Positions 9,301 to 17,778 of a stretch of 64,000 bases of DNA are shown here, piece after piece. Position 1 is the stretch's first letter. The number at the start of each line of letters is the position of its first letter. Location: positions 1,550,001 to 1,614,000 of the forward strand of contig CP046174.1 of assembly GCA_017161075.1 (NCBI GenBank), given 5' to 3'. Under the pieces are notes generated by a model. The model searched no databases. It saw nothing but the letters and a program-made list of their open reading frames with translations, and was not told where the DNA came from. Both the position numbers and the translations under genes were made by a program. Source of the stretch: Erysipelotrichaceae bacterium 66202529. Its GTDB lineage: Bacteria; Bacillota_I; Bacilli_A; Erysipelotrichales; Erysipelotrichaceae.

Positions 9301-10649
9301 CAACACAGACCGCATTCGGTTATGTTAAGGGCTACGAGGAGGAAATGGGCATCGAGGGAAGTATGCGAAATGCACAGGTGCTTCATTTAGCAAAGGGCTG
9401 TGAGGGTGTTAAGCGTACAACGGGTCAGCATCCCGGCGGTATCATTGTAATTCCGCTGGATTTGGATGTACATGACTTTACCCCGGTGCAGTATCCGGCG
9501 AACAACCCGTATGCAGAGTGGAAAACAACGCACTTTGAATTCCACGATATCCATGACAATGTTTTGAAATTTGATATTCTGGGACATGTCGATCCGACAG
9601 CGATGAAGATGCTGGAGCGAATGAGCGGCATTGACCCGACTACGATACCGATGAATGACCCGGAAACGATGAGTGTGTTCTCCAAGGTAGATGCATTGAA
9701 AATTGATACGAGCAAATCAACTGAGGAAACCGGAGCTGCGGGACTGCCGGAGTTTGGTACGCCGTTTGTCCGCGGTATCCTGGAGCTGACACGTCCGACT
9801 ACCTTTGATGAGCTCTTGAAGATTTCCGGTCTGAGCCACGGTACCGATGTCTGGTTGGGAAATGCCAAGGATCTGATTGATAACGGGACATGTACCCTGA
9901 AAAGCGTCATCGGATGTCGTGATGACATCATGGTGTATCTGCTGCACAAGGGACTGCGTCCAAAGCTTGCCTTTACCATCATGGAAAGTGTGCGTAAGGG
10001 GAAGGGCTTAAAGGATGAATGGATACCGGAGATGAAGGCGAACGGGGTGGAGGACTGGTATATTGATTCCTGTCTGAAAATCAAGTATATGTTCCCGAAG
10101 GCGCATGCGACTGCCTATGTTATGATGGCAATCCGTATCGCATGGTTCAAGGTACATCGCCCGCAGGTATATTACTGCATGTTCTTCTCCATTCGCTGTG
10201 ATGCCTATGATATTGAAACTATGATCAAGGGGGAACAGGCAATCCGTCGCAGAATGCAGGAAATCAGTGATATGCTGAAAAACAATGAAACGAAAAAGGA
10301 TGTATCCAAAAAGGATAAGGATACCTTCAATACGCTGGAGCTGGCTCTGGAAATGAACCTTCGCGGCTATTACTTTACGAATATTGATATTATGCGCTCT
10401 GCTTCCCGTGAGTTCATTGTTGATCCGGAGAATGCAAGCTATATCATTCCGCCGTTTACCAGCATTGACGGCTTGGGTGAAAACGTTGCGGATACGGTTG
10501 TGGAAGCCAGAAAGCAGGGAGCGTTCCTTTCGAAGGAGGATCTGCAAAGACGTACGGCATTAAGCGGTACACTGGTAAAGAAAATGGAGAGTATGGGCGT
10601 TCTGGAAGGAATGCAGGATGAAAATCAGATGTCTTTGTTCTCATTTTAA
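6303..10649 (+). CDS. polC: DNA polymerase III alpha subunit, PolC type
   Basis: A 1448-residue replicative polymerase of the Gram-positive PolC class, about the usual length. Domains in order: N-terminal domain; OB fold around 215-300; PHP domain starting at 'ELHVHTKLS' (H309, H311), split by the inserted DnaQ-type 3'-5' exonuclease ('VFDLETTGL', D402/E404; 'HNATFDYNFL'; 'HRADYDAEV'); PHP remainder; a zinc-binding element (CPKC ... CPNC) near 905-935; the palm with catalytic 'DIDLNFSGD' (D964, D966); then fingers and C-terminal duplex-binding domain ending 'QMSLFSF'. The ATG at 6303 follows AAGAGGG. It carries out chromosome replication with proofreading in one chain. It appears monocistronic, bounded by a terminator; a weak TTTACT-N17-TATGCT promoter lies at 6244-6272. 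Confidence 0.98.
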   Translation: MELKLIDLVKKMEQNNPDLEYFEQGTFTMKPVYMKKSNVIKMEISLPKPLPFQVWDVFCMRLTKLTRCSVDLHIRTDKSEAELLEVSNYIERFVSRHMQLKIFHESLPTINDQKYLVYQIMDGMERDRAIQNKHLLQEFLKQCGFQLEIHVEEMKKSAPIPTVTVKSDAAPKPVKVYEEKKSYNFKPKGKKGLDSYVPFSIHDITEECHGIRIHGKIFETETRTLRNGRDIQMLWIGDDDDAIIMKRFERGAVTKEVLAEIRNGDCVVAYGKAEYDAYTRELVFMPDVIEKVPEVRRVDEAEEKRVELHVHTKLSEMDGVCNIEEYIDQANAWGMDAIAITDHLVVQAFPKAQHKVDAINKSRETPFKMIYGLEMNMVDPALQIVRNIQDIELEKGTYCVFDLETTGLSSRFDHIIEFGGQIVKDRACIKSLQMFIKPPVALSAFTTELTGITEEHMKNAKSFADSIDEILDFIGDSILVAHNATFDYNFLNDELARIGRKPIMNPVIDTLDLARSMQADRKGYRLGQIARSYGIRYDEDVAHRADYDAEVLVQTYMNMLNDLKHIKNLQELQDMQTAESFRKVRVKHVTVLAKNMAGLKELFELVTLSHTKYLAYSSKSTNNIVAEPRILRSEIEKRRINGNLLIGSSCLNGEVFDMAQTRNEQTLEEVMQFYDYIEIQPLENYRHLVERDSISSMDRLKEILKSIVSAADKLDKLLVATGDCHYVQPGEKMIRDIYISSQAIGGVRHPLYIYNQEKRRKFKAPDQHFRTTKEMLKEFAWLGEQRAYDMVIKNTKLIADMIQEVKPVKDRLYPPDIEGSDQKLTDICYENAHKKYGPVLPEIVEKRLEKELASIIGHGFYVVYYISHLLVKKSLNDGYLVGSRGSVGSSFVATMSEITEVNPLAPHYVCPKCHYVKFYTDGSVADGFDLPDIICPNCGETIRGDGHDIPFETFLGFEGDKVPDIDLNFSGDYQPNAHAYTKEVFGDDHVYRAGTIGTVATQTAFGYVKGYEEEMGIEGSMRNAQVLHLAKGCEGVKRTTGQHPGGIIVIPLDLDVHDFTPVQYPANNPYAEWKTTHFEFHDIHDNVLKFDILGHVDPTAMKMLERMSGIDPTTIPMNDPETMSVFSKVDALKIDTSKSTEETGAAGLPEFGTPFVRGILELTRPTTFDELLKISGLSHGTDVWLGNAKDLIDNGTCTLKSVIGCRDDIMVYLLHKGLRPKLAFTIMESVRKGKGLKDEWIPEMKANGVEDWYIDSCLKIKYMFPKAHATAYVMMAIRIAWFKVHRPQVYYCMFFSIRCDAYDIETMIKGEQAIRRRMQEISDMLKNNETKKDVSKKDKDTFNTLELALEMNLRGYYFTNIDIMRSASREFIVDPENASYIIPPFTSIDGLGENVADTVVEARKQGAFLSKEDLQRRTALSGTLVKKMESMGVLEGMQDENQMSLFSF

Positions 10650-10657
10650 ATAGAAGG

Positions 10658-10707
10658 ACTGCAGTGTATTAGAACAGAATACTCTAATGCACGGCAGTTT
10701 CTTTTTA
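10658..10707 (+). terminator. Rho-independent terminator of polC
   Basis: ACTGC-GTG-ATTAGA (from 10658) pairs with TCTAAT-CAC-GCAGT (to 10698), followed by TTTCTTTTTATT. Confidence 0.9.
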
Positions 10708-10945
10708 TTCCACGGCTTCCTTTTCCATACAGTGAACATCAGCTTTTACAGTTCAGGGGAATGGGGATGTTTATGTCATATTCATCGCTTGCCTGACGGG
10801 CTCATCGTTATGATTGAATTGTGCATGCAGTAGTGAATTCATGTGTTGAATGCCGTGCTTATCCAGAGATTTTTTGTTTTCTTTGACAGGATTTGTAAAA
10901 GAGAAATACGAATGCTATAATTTTAATGAAAGAAGGATGAGATGT

Positions 10946-12520
10946 GTGAAAGAGAGAAAGCATGGAAGTACGCTTCATATCCTGCACAGCGCAGGAAATT
11001 TTAAATATGTTTTAATAGCCGAAGGGCTGGCGGCTGGCTTGTGCGCCGGATTGATTGCGGTGCTGTACCGCATCGTGCTCGGCTATGCGGAGGATTTTGT
11101 TGCGGCAGCCGTTGCCTTTATTCGTACAGATTGGATACATGTTGTACTGTGGTTTGCTTTTTTACTGCTTCTGGGAATACTGGTGGCACAGCTGTTAAAG
11201 CTGGAACCGCTCATTTCAGGAAGTGGAATCCCGCAGGTAGAGGGAGAAATCATGTCCTTTATCGATCAGCAGTGGACGCGGGTATTGCCATGCAAGGTGC
11301 TTGGTGGTACGCTGTGTGCATTTGGGGGCCTGTCCTTAGGTAGAGAAGGGCCAAGCATACAGCTGGGAGCAATGGCAGGCAAGGCGATTGCCAAGCTGTT
11401 TCACCGGGTGAAGATGGAGGAGCGTCTCTTATTGACCTGTGGTGCGGCTGCCGGATTATCTGCGGCTTTTAATGCGCCGCTTGCCGGTGTGATGTTTGCC
11501 CTGGAGGAAATTCATAAAAACTTCAGTGTTTCCGTTCTGATTTCTGTCATGTGTGCCAGTGTAACCGGGGATTTTTTGTCCAGAAATGTATTCGGTCTGG
11601 CTCCAGCCTTTCATTTTGAGGTGGTGGAAACCTTCCCACTTGGCTATTACTGGATGCTGCTTCTGCTGGGCATTGTCTGTGGACTGTTTGGTGTGCTATA
11701 TAATAAATCTACGATGAAGGTACAGGAGCTGTTTGGAAAAAGCGGATTAAAAAGCTATGGGGTTATTGTAGCCATGCTATTGTCTGGAATCCTTGCGTTG
11801 AGTATGAGTGATGTGCTGGGGAGCGGACATGCGATGATTGAAATGCTGAGTGAACAACCGATTATGCTGCTGCGTACGCTATTTTTGCTGCTGGCTGTAA
11901 AATTCGTATTTTCTCTGGTCAGCTTTGGCTCAGGAGCACCCGGTGGTATTTTCTTTCCGCTGCTTGTGCTGGGAAGCTTCGCCGGTGCGATTTTTGGTAA
12001 TATTGCAGTTCAGGTATTTGGATTCTCTGCCGGATATATGAATAATCTTATCATCATGGCGATGGCAGGTACCTTTGCTGCAATCGTACGGGCACCGATC
12101 ACCGGCATTATTTTGATTGCGGAAATGAGTGGAACGCTGACCAATCTGCTGCCGCTTGCTGTTGTATCCCTGATTAGCTATCTGTGTGCCAGCCTGTTAA
12201 ACTGTGAACCAATCTATGAAAGTCTGCTGCATAATCTGCTTGTAAAAAACGGTGTGAATCTGTCCGCCTTCCATGGGGAGCGCCATTTGGTGGAGGCTGT
12301 TGTGGAGCTGGGAAGCCCGGTATGCGATCAGGCGATACGGGATGTGAAATGGCCGAACAAATGTCTGCTGATTAGTGTTGAACGACAGGGGAAGGAGCTG
12401 CTTCCAAAAGGCAGCACGCAGCTGCATACCGGCGATAAGCTGATTGCTTTGCTGGATGATGAAGACGCACCGTATATTCAGCATCAGCTGGAAAAATGCT
12501 GTAGCGCAAAGCTGGAGTGA
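10946..12520 (+). CDS. ClC-family chloride channel/transporter with C-terminal TrkA-C domain
   Basis: A protein of about 524 residues. Residues 20-430 form the ClC membrane domain with its hallmark anion-binding loops: 'GSGIPQVEGE', 'GREGPSIQLGAMAG' (the glutamate after GR is the gating/proton glutamate of exchangers), and 'GSGAPGGIFFPLLVLG'. The last 70 residues ('ELGSPVCDQAIRDVKWPNKCLLISVERQGKELLPKGSTQLHTGDKLIALLDDED') are a TrkA-C/RCK-C domain, which usually binds a small ligand and regulates transport. The gating Glu suggests a Cl-/H+ exchanger rather than a channel. Start: the GTG at 10946 lies 9 nt after AGAAGG; an ATG at 10937 abuts it, and a much longer upstream frame has no ribosome binding site. 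The GrpB-family gene follows 21 bp later. Confidence 0.9.
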   Translation: MKERKHGSTLHILHSAGNFKYVLIAEGLAAGLCAGLIAVLYRIVLGYAEDFVAAAVAFIRTDWIHVVLWFAFLLLLGILVAQLLKLEPLISGSGIPQVEGEIMSFIDQQWTRVLPCKVLGGTLCAFGGLSLGREGPSIQLGAMAGKAIAKLFHRVKMEERLLLTCGAAAGLSAAFNAPLAGVMFALEEIHKNFSVSVLISVMCASVTGDFLSRNVFGLAPAFHFEVVETFPLGYYWMLLLLGIVCGLFGVLYNKSTMKVQELFGKSGLKSYGVIVAMLLSGILALSMSDVLGSGHAMIEMLSEQPIMLLRTLFLLLAVKFVFSLVSFGSGAPGGIFFPLLVLGSFAGAIFGNIAVQVFGFSAGYMNNLIIMAMAGTFAAIVRAPITGIILIAEMSGTLTNLLPLAVVSLISYLCASLLNCEPIYESLLHNLLVKNGVNLSAFHGERHLVEAVVELGSPVCDQAIRDVKWPNKCLLISVERQGKELLPKGSTQLHTGDKLIALLDDEDAPYIQHQLEKCCSAKLE

Positions 12521-12541
12521 AATAAGAAAACAGGAGAGCAT

Positions 12542-13558
12542 ATGAAATTAACTTATAGGAATCTTACAATTTGCAGTAAGCAAGAGCTGCAGGGAAATCC
12601 TGTACCGGCTGCGCTGCAGGAGCTTTTTGATAAAGAGAAGCAGGAGGTGCAAAGCTGTCTGCAGCTGTATGTATTGCTGGACAAAATATATGCCGGTAGC
12701 CTGCAGGTGAGGCTTCTTGAACAGGATACGGTTTTTATTACAGAGAAGCTGCCTGATATCGGTAAAAATGCTGCTGCTTTGCAAAGCCGCTGTCTGTCGA
12801 TGCTGCTGTTTTATATATTTCATCGCTGGGATATGAAGAATGCTTTCATGGAACCGGAACGGAAAGAGCCTCTTTTCATTGAAAATCTTGAGCTTCTGGG
12901 GTTTCAGAGGCTTTCGGATGATGAACAAAACCGGCTGTACCTTTTGAAACGAGATGCTTTTAAAACAGCGTTAGAACCAGATGCACAGGAATTGCAGAGG
13001 ATGTCACTGCAACAGCTCTGGCAGCTGTTTCCCATAGTGATCAGACCGTATTCTGCCAGGTATAAGGATTGGTATGATACACAGTGTCAGTGCCTACAGA
13101 CACTTTTAAAGGATCAGATCGTTCGCATTTCCCATATTGGAAGTACTGCAGTACCCGGCCTGGAGGCAAAGCCCTGTGTAGATATTCTTTTGGAAACAGA
13201 TACCCGATACCCGCAGGCGCTTATACAAACACTTATGGAAAACGGCTGGGGGCTGATGTCCAGGCGAAGGGATGCTCAGGGGGAGATTCTCTGCTTTCAT
13301 AAGGGATATACTGTTTTGGGCTTTGCAGAACAGGTATTCCATCTGCATGTGCGCTATCCTCATGACTGGGATGAGCTCTATTTCCGCGATTATCTGCTTA
13401 CGCATGAGGATGCATGCTGCCAATATGCAAATCTGAAAAAGAAGCTGGCGCGGAAATATCGCAGAGACCGGGATGCCTATACACAGGAAAAAACGGCATT
13501 TATAACAGAAATAACCAATAAATCACGAAAAGCTTCTGCAGGGAAGTACATGCCCTGA
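12542..13558 (+). CDS. GrpB/UPF0157 family nucleotidyltransferase-fold protein with N-terminal extra domain
   Basis: A 338-residue protein. From about residue 165 onward it is a GrpB domain: 'IVIRPYSARYKDWYDTQ', 'ISHIGSTAVPGLEAKPCVDILLET', 'LHVRYPHDWDELYFRDYLLTHEDACCQYANLKKKLARKY'. The G-S-T-A-V-P-G-L-x-A-K-P-x-V-D-I segment is the nucleotidyltransferase-like signature of this family, whose biochemical role is poorly known. The N-terminal 160 residues are not the usual GrpB start; 'LLFYIFHRW ... LELLGFQRLSDDEQNRLYLLKR' vaguely recalls the C-terminal half of a degenerate GNAT acetyltransferase. It sits 21 bp after the ClC gene with an AGGAGAG Shine-Dalgarno, so both are probably one transcript. 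Confidence 0.8.
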   Translation: MKLTYRNLTICSKQELQGNPVPAALQELFDKEKQEVQSCLQLYVLLDKIYAGSLQVRLLEQDTVFITEKLPDIGKNAAALQSRCLSMLLFYIFHRWDMKNAFMEPERKEPLFIENLELLGFQRLSDDEQNRLYLLKRDAFKTALEPDAQELQRMSLQQLWQLFPIVIRPYSARYKDWYDTQCQCLQTLLKDQIVRISHIGSTAVPGLEAKPCVDILLETDTRYPQALIQTLMENGWGLMSRRRDAQGEILCFHKGYTVLGFAEQVFHLHVRYPHDWDELYFRDYLLTHEDACCQYANLKKKLARKYRRDRDAYTQEKTAFITEITNKSRKASAGKYMP

Positions 13559-13606
13559 TGCTTTGAATCAAGGCTCTTTCTTACCCATGTATGTTTGTAA
13601 AAATCA

Positions 13607-13647
13607 GGCACAGATTCACCTATTCATGTGATGTCGTGTCTTTTTTT
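13607..13647 (+). terminator. Probable terminator before mraZ
   Basis: GGCAC...TTCAC pairs imperfectly with GTGA...GTGTC (one G-T pair), followed by T7 at 13641-13647. Confidence 0.6.
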
Positions 13648-13783
13648 ACGTTTTACGATTGATATTTATGAGTGCAACCGGCAGTGTAAGAGGTATTGCT
13701 TCCATGAACGTCACATTATTGGAAATTGTAGGAAAAATCGTCGAAACAGGCAGTATAAAATCCTTAATTTTTTTAATTCTTTA

Positions 13784-13812
13784 TGTACAAAATCATAGTC
13801 AGAGGGTATAAT
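13784..13812 (+). promoter_or_regulatory. mraZ (dcw cluster) promoter
   Basis: A perfect TATAAT (13807-13812) has TGTACA (13784-13789, 4 of 6 matches) 17 bp upstream. It overlaps the first of the MraZ-box repeats. Confidence 0.75.
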
Positions 13813-13850
13813 GGTGGTATAAAGTAGCAAAAAGTGGCGGATAGTGGAGG
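13811..13850 (+). repeat. Four tandem 10-bp MraZ boxes
   Basis: Exact 10-bp periodicity: ATGGTGG+TAT, AAAGTAG+CAA, AAAGTGG+CGG, ATAGTGG+AGG. This matches the known MraZ operator design (short GTG-containing repeats with three-base gaps, one per helical turn, as described in Mollicutes). The first copy overlaps the -10 and the last merges into the GGAGG Shine-Dalgarno of mraZ, so MraZ binding should block both initiation and early elongation of its own operon. Confidence 0.8.
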
Positions 13851-13858
13851 TGAAGGAC

Positions 13859-14290
13859 ATGTTCATGGGTGAATACGCACACAATATTGATAAAAAAGGG
13901 CGTATCATCATTCCCGCAAAATTCCGTGAAGAGCTGGGAGAGCATGTCATTATCACACGCGGGCTGGACGGCTGTCTGGCTGTTTACACAAAAGAGCAAT
14001 GGGAGACCATTTATGAACAGCTCATGAAGCTGCCTTCTACCAAGAAGGATGCCCGTATGTTTGTCCGTATGATGACAAGCAAAGCCGCTGAATGTGAAAT
14101 TGACGCACAGGGTCGTGTATTGATTCCCTCTCCCCTGGTGAAGCTGGCAGAGCTGATAAAGGAATGTATGGTAATCGGTGCTGCCAACCATGTGGAAATC
14201 TGGTCAAGAGAACGCTGGGAACCGGTGGATGAGGAAGCAAACGAGACCTTTGAGGATATAGCCGAAAGCTTAACGGAGTTTATGATATGA
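13859..14290 (+). CDS. mraZ: Transcriptional regulator MraZ
   Basis: A 143-residue protein, the standard MraZ length. It contains two SpoVT/AbrB-like swapped-hairpin repeats. The N-terminal 'MFMGEYAHNIDKKGRIIIPAKFREELG' and the second 'AAECEIDAQGRVLIPSPLVKLAEL' each carry the conserved D-x-K/Q-G-R-x-x-I/L-P core that binds DNA. ATG 13859 follows GGAGGTGAAGG; the in-frame GTG at 13844 lies inside the Shine-Dalgarno region. It acts as an oligomeric ring that binds the repeats just upstream and tunes expression of the division/cell-wall cluster. It overlaps rsmH by 4 nt. Confidence 0.97.
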   Translation: MFMGEYAHNIDKKGRIIIPAKFREELGEHVIITRGLDGCLAVYTKEQWETIYEQLMKLPSTKKDARMFVRMMTSKAAECEIDAQGRVLIPSPLVKLAELIKECMVIGAANHVEIWSRERWEPVDEEANETFEDIAESLTEFMI

Positions 14291-15222
14291 TGAAACACTA
14301 CAGCGTATTACTGCAGGAAAGCATTGACAATCTGGCCATACGAAGCGATGGAATTTACGTGGACGGTACGCTGGGAAGAGGCGGACACAGTGCGGAAATA
14401 CTCGCACGGATACCACAGGGACATCTGTATGCCTTTGACAGGGATGCTTCGGCAATCGAGGAATCTAGAGAACGGCTTGCAAGGATTGGCAGCAATGTAA
14501 CCCTGATACATAGTAATTTTTCAAATGTAAAGAGTGAATTGGAAGCACGCGGCGTTACAGGCATTGACGGTATGGTTTTGGATCTTGGCGTATCTTCACC
14601 GCAGTTTGATGAAGCACAGCGCGGATTCAGCTACCGCTTTGATGCACCGCTGGATATGCGCATGGATCAGAGTCAGCAGCTTAGCGCCTATCAGGTGGTG
14701 AACGAGTGGGAATACCAGGAGCTTGTACGCATCTTTTTTCAGTTTGGTGAGGAAAGCTTTGCCAAGCAGATTGCAAGAAAAATAGAAAAAGCAAGAGAGA
14801 CAAAGCCGATCGAAACAACCCTTGAGCTGGTGGATGTTATCAAATCCGCCCTGCCCGCAAAGGTGCTGAATAAAAAGGGACATCCGGCGAAAAAGGTATT
14901 TCAGGCAATCCGTATCGCTGTCAATGATGAGCTCGGGGAGCTGCAGATGGTGCTGCGGGATGCATTAGCACTTCTTCATGTAGGAGGAAGACTTTGTGTT
15001 ATCAGCTTTCAGTCATTGGAGGATCGTATCGTAAAGGATACGTTTGTGGCCTGCAGCAAGCCAAAGCAATATGACAAACGGCTTCCAATCCTGCCACAGG
15101 ATATGGAGGAAGCACCCTACCGGCTGGTGAATAAAAAGCCGATAACTGCAACGGAGGATGAGCTGAGGGAAAATATGCGCTCGCACTCCGCAAAGCTTAG
15201 ATGTATAGAAAGGATCAGGTGA
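14287..15222 (+). CDS. rsmH: 16S rRNA (cytosine1402-N4)-methyltransferase
   Basis: A 311-residue SAM-dependent methyltransferase (MraW family). 'YVDGTLGRGGHSAEIL' is the SAM-binding loop, followed by 'YAFDRDASAIEESRERL', the catalytic-region 'GMVLDLGVSSPQFDEAQRGFSYRFDAPLDMRMD', 'GHPAKKVFQAIRIAVNDELGEL' and 'GGRLCVISFQSLEDRIVKDTF'. It methylates C1402 of 16S rRNA in the decoding centre. Its start overlaps the mraZ stop, the usual coupling. Nothing is missing compared with the family. Confidence 0.97.
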   Translation: MMKHYSVLLQESIDNLAIRSDGIYVDGTLGRGGHSAEILARIPQGHLYAFDRDASAIEESRERLARIGSNVTLIHSNFSNVKSELEARGVTGIDGMVLDLGVSSPQFDEAQRGFSYRFDAPLDMRMDQSQQLSAYQVVNEWEYQELVRIFFQFGEESFAKQIARKIEKARETKPIETTLELVDVIKSALPAKVLNKKGHPAKKVFQAIRIAVNDELGELQMVLRDALALLHVGGRLCVISFQSLEDRIVKDTFVACSKPKQYDKRLPILPQDMEEAPYRLVNKKPITATEDELRENMRSHSAKLRCIERIR

Positions 15223-15227
15223 GGAAC

Positions 15228-15539
15228 ATGGCGAAGGCAAAAATTGTGAAAAGAAAAAGAAGACTGCGTATCGAGGGTCTTGCGACTCTGCTGTTAACGG
15301 TATCCATTTTCGGATATTTTGGTGCCAAGTTTGCACTGAAGTCCTATAATATAACACTGCAGCTGAAGGCACAGGAGAGTGAGCAGAAGGCAACGGCATT
15401 GAAAGAGGACGTGGCAAATCTGGAGGCGGATATTACAAAGCTGGAGGATCGTGACCGCGTACTTGGAATGGCGGAAAAAGAGGGGATCAAAACGAATCAG
15501 GACAACGTTGTTGTTGTAGATAAAGACGAAAAGAAATAA
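15228..15539 (+). CDS. ftsL: FtsL-like cell division protein
   Basis: A 103-residue bitopic protein. A basic cytoplasmic start ('MAKAKIVKRKRRLRIEG') precedes one membrane segment (residues 19-37), followed by a short extracytoplasmic coiled coil ('LKAQESEQKATALKEDVANLEADITKLEDRDRVLGMAEKEGI'). The 'LGMAEKEGI' end recalls the '(L)A.xLGM' motif of FtsL/DivIC. Sequence conservation in this family is poor, so the call rests largely on position between rsmH and the PBP genes. ATG 15228 follows CAGGTGAGGA. It would link the septal synthase to the divisome through FtsB/DivIC. Confidence 0.8.
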   Translation: MAKAKIVKRKRRLRIEGLATLLLTVSIFGYFGAKFALKSYNITLQLKAQESEQKATALKEDVANLEADITKLEDRDRVLGMAEKEGIKTNQDNVVVVDKDEKK

Positions 15540-15554
15540 CAAAGGCGTGATGAT

Positions 15555-17726
15555 ATGAACCCGAAAAGAAGTAATCGAACTTTAGTATATATGCTGTTGA
15601 TGATAGGGATCATTGGTGTAATCATTTTATCCAATGTCCTTTTTACTATGGTGACTGAAAAGCATCTGCGAACCGGTACAAATATCAAAGATTATAAGGA
15701 TCCGGATATTTCCAGCAGCACAGTTTTAAAGGCAAAGCGCGGTACGATCTATGATCGCAACGGAGAGGCAGTTGCTCAGGATGAGGATACCTATAAGCTG
15801 ATTGCGTACCTGAATAAGAACCGTAAGGGAATCGGCAATAAGCCCGCCTATGTAAAGGATATTACCAAGACGGCAAGACTGCTTGCCCCCAAGCTCGGTA
15901 TGGATGAGGAACAGCTGGCAGAGCTGTTGACAAAAGCACAGAAAAGCGGAAAATATCAGACGGAGCTGGGAGATAAGGGAAAAAATCTGACAAAAGAGGT
16001 AAAGGAAAGCATTGAAGCACTGGAGCTTCCGGGTATCTCCTTTGAGGAAACCGTACAGCGATATTATCCGTCTGGTGTATTTGCATCCCATTTGATTGGA
16101 TATGCACAGTTTGATGAGGAAAAAAATACGATGGTAGGGAAAATGGGGCTGGAGGCTGCCCTGAATGAATATCTGAGCGGAAAGGACGGTCTGGAGGTAT
16201 ATCAGCGGGATGCGGATGGCAATGTGCTTCCAGGTACCAAGTATACAAAGTCCTATGCAACCGATGGAAACAATGTTGTGCTGACACTGGATCGCAATGT
16301 CCAACAGACCTTACAGAATTCTCTGGATAAGAGTGTTAAAAAGACCGCTGGCGGTGTACGCGGCTGGGGAATTGTGATGGAGGTTGAAACTGGAAAGATT
16401 TTAGGCTGGGCATCCTCTCCATCCTTTGATTTGAATAAGCGTAACATTAAGGATTATGTTGATCTTCCTTCCGACTATTTGTATGAGCCGGGTTCGGTTA
16501 TGAAGGGAATCACGTATTCTGCGGCGATAGACAGCGGACATTATCCATATAATAAGACCTTCGATTCCGGAGCCTTTCATTTTGTGGAGGACGGAAACGG
16601 TAAGATTTACCGGACTAGCAATTCCAAGGATTTAACCATATACGATGCACTGGGGAAAAATCATGGAACGGTCACCTTTGATAAGGGCTTTGTGCTATCA
16701 AGTAATATCGGTATCTGTGAATTGCTGACAAAGTATATGGATCCCTCTATTTATAAGGAGTATCTTGATAAATTTGGTTTTTTAAAGCCAGTAAATGCAC
16801 CATTTCTGAATAATGAGGGAGGAAGTATGTCCTTCAATTATGCATCGGAAAAGCTTTCCACCGGCTTTGGACAGGCAATTAGTATCAATGCCCTGCAGAT
16901 GGTACAGGCGTATTCCGCAATATTCAATGATGGAAAGATGGTGCAGCCGTTTGTAGTTGACCGCATCGAAAATACAAATGGAAAAATTATAAAGCAGTAT
17001 GACACGACGATTACCGGACAGCCGATTTCTGAAAAGACGAGCAAATATATGCAAAAGCTTATGAAACGGGTTGTGTATGATACAGATGGAACCGCATCTC
17101 CTTATAAAATGAATGATGTGGAAATTATTGCGAAAACAGGAACCGGTGAGGTTGCGGGTGCAAATGGATACGATGGCAGTCTGTATACAAACTCTGTCAT
17201 GATGGCAGCTCCTGCGGATGATCCAAAGGTTATGGTATATTATGTATTTCAGGCAAGCGATATTCTATCCTATGACCGAGAGCCGATGAAGGAGGTCATG
17301 CGTTCTGCACTTGTTGCGGCGAATATTACAAGTGACGGTGAATCCAACAGCAATAAGAAGGCATATAAGGATTTTAAGCAGTCGCAAATGCCATCGCTTG
17401 TTAATCATACGCTTACCTATGCGAATGATAAGCTGAAGAAAACCTCCACCAGCAAGGTTATTATTGGTAACGGCTCCAGTGTTATCCGGCAATATCCGGA
17501 GGAAGGAGAAACTATTATCTCCAATCAGAATGTTTTCATTCTGACAGACGGTGCCAACATCACGATGCCAGATATGAAGGGCTGGACAAAAAAGGATGTC
17601 ACTGCCTTCTGGGAGCTGACGCATATCGAGGTGGAAATGAGCGGTACCGGAAAGGTAACGAAGCAAAATATTAAAACGGGAAAATCCATCAATAAGGATA
17701 CCGTGATCAAGGTCGAAATGGAGTAA
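15555..17726 (+). CDS. Class B penicillin-binding protein (PBP2B/FtsI-like) with PASTA domains, copy 1
   Basis: A 723-residue peptidoglycan transpeptidase. One N-terminal membrane anchor (about 10-33) is followed by the pedestal domain ('RGTIYDRNGEAVAQDEDTY'), then the transpeptidase: S314-V-M-K317 after 'YEPG', S382-S-N384, and K527-T-G. Two C-terminal PASTA modules follow (about 610-723; 'MPDMKGWTKKDVTAFW'). It is the expected septal PBP of the dcw cluster, at the normal position after ftsL. It differs from textbook clusters in having a close paralogue right behind it. Start ATG 15555 has a weak AAAGGCG ribosome binding site, suggesting coupling to the ftsL-like gene 15 bp upstream. Confidence 0.93.
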   Translation: MNPKRSNRTLVYMLLMIGIIGVIILSNVLFTMVTEKHLRTGTNIKDYKDPDISSSTVLKAKRGTIYDRNGEAVAQDEDTYKLIAYLNKNRKGIGNKPAYVKDITKTARLLAPKLGMDEEQLAELLTKAQKSGKYQTELGDKGKNLTKEVKESIEALELPGISFEETVQRYYPSGVFASHLIGYAQFDEEKNTMVGKMGLEAALNEYLSGKDGLEVYQRDADGNVLPGTKYTKSYATDGNNVVLTLDRNVQQTLQNSLDKSVKKTAGGVRGWGIVMEVETGKILGWASSPSFDLNKRNIKDYVDLPSDYLYEPGSVMKGITYSAAIDSGHYPYNKTFDSGAFHFVEDGNGKIYRTSNSKDLTIYDALGKNHGTVTFDKGFVLSSNIGICELLTKYMDPSIYKEYLDKFGFLKPVNAPFLNNEGGSMSFNYASEKLSTGFGQAISINALQMVQAYSAIFNDGKMVQPFVVDRIENTNGKIIKQYDTTITGQPISEKTSKYMQKLMKRVVYDTDGTASPYKMNDVEIIAKTGTGEVAGANGYDGSLYTNSVMMAAPADDPKVMVYYVFQASDILSYDREPMKEVMRSALVAANITSDGESNSNKKAYKDFKQSQMPSLVNHTLTYANDKLKKTSTSKVIIGNGSSVIRQYPEEGETIISNQNVFILTDGANITMPDMKGWTKKDVTAFWELTHIEVEMSGTGKVTKQNIKTGKSINKDTVIKVEME

Positions 17727-17727
17727 T

Positions 17728-17757
17728 GGAAAATGGCACCTGAATGGGGCCATTTCC
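17728..17757 (+). other. Hairpin between the two tandem PBP genes
   Basis: AAATGGC (17731-17737) pairs with GCCATTT (17749-17755); the flanking GGA/CC extends it with a bulge. No T run follows, so partial processing or 3'-end protection of the upstream message is more likely than termination. Confidence 0.45.
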
Positions 17758-17778
17758 TGTAGGAAGGGGGCTGCATAT

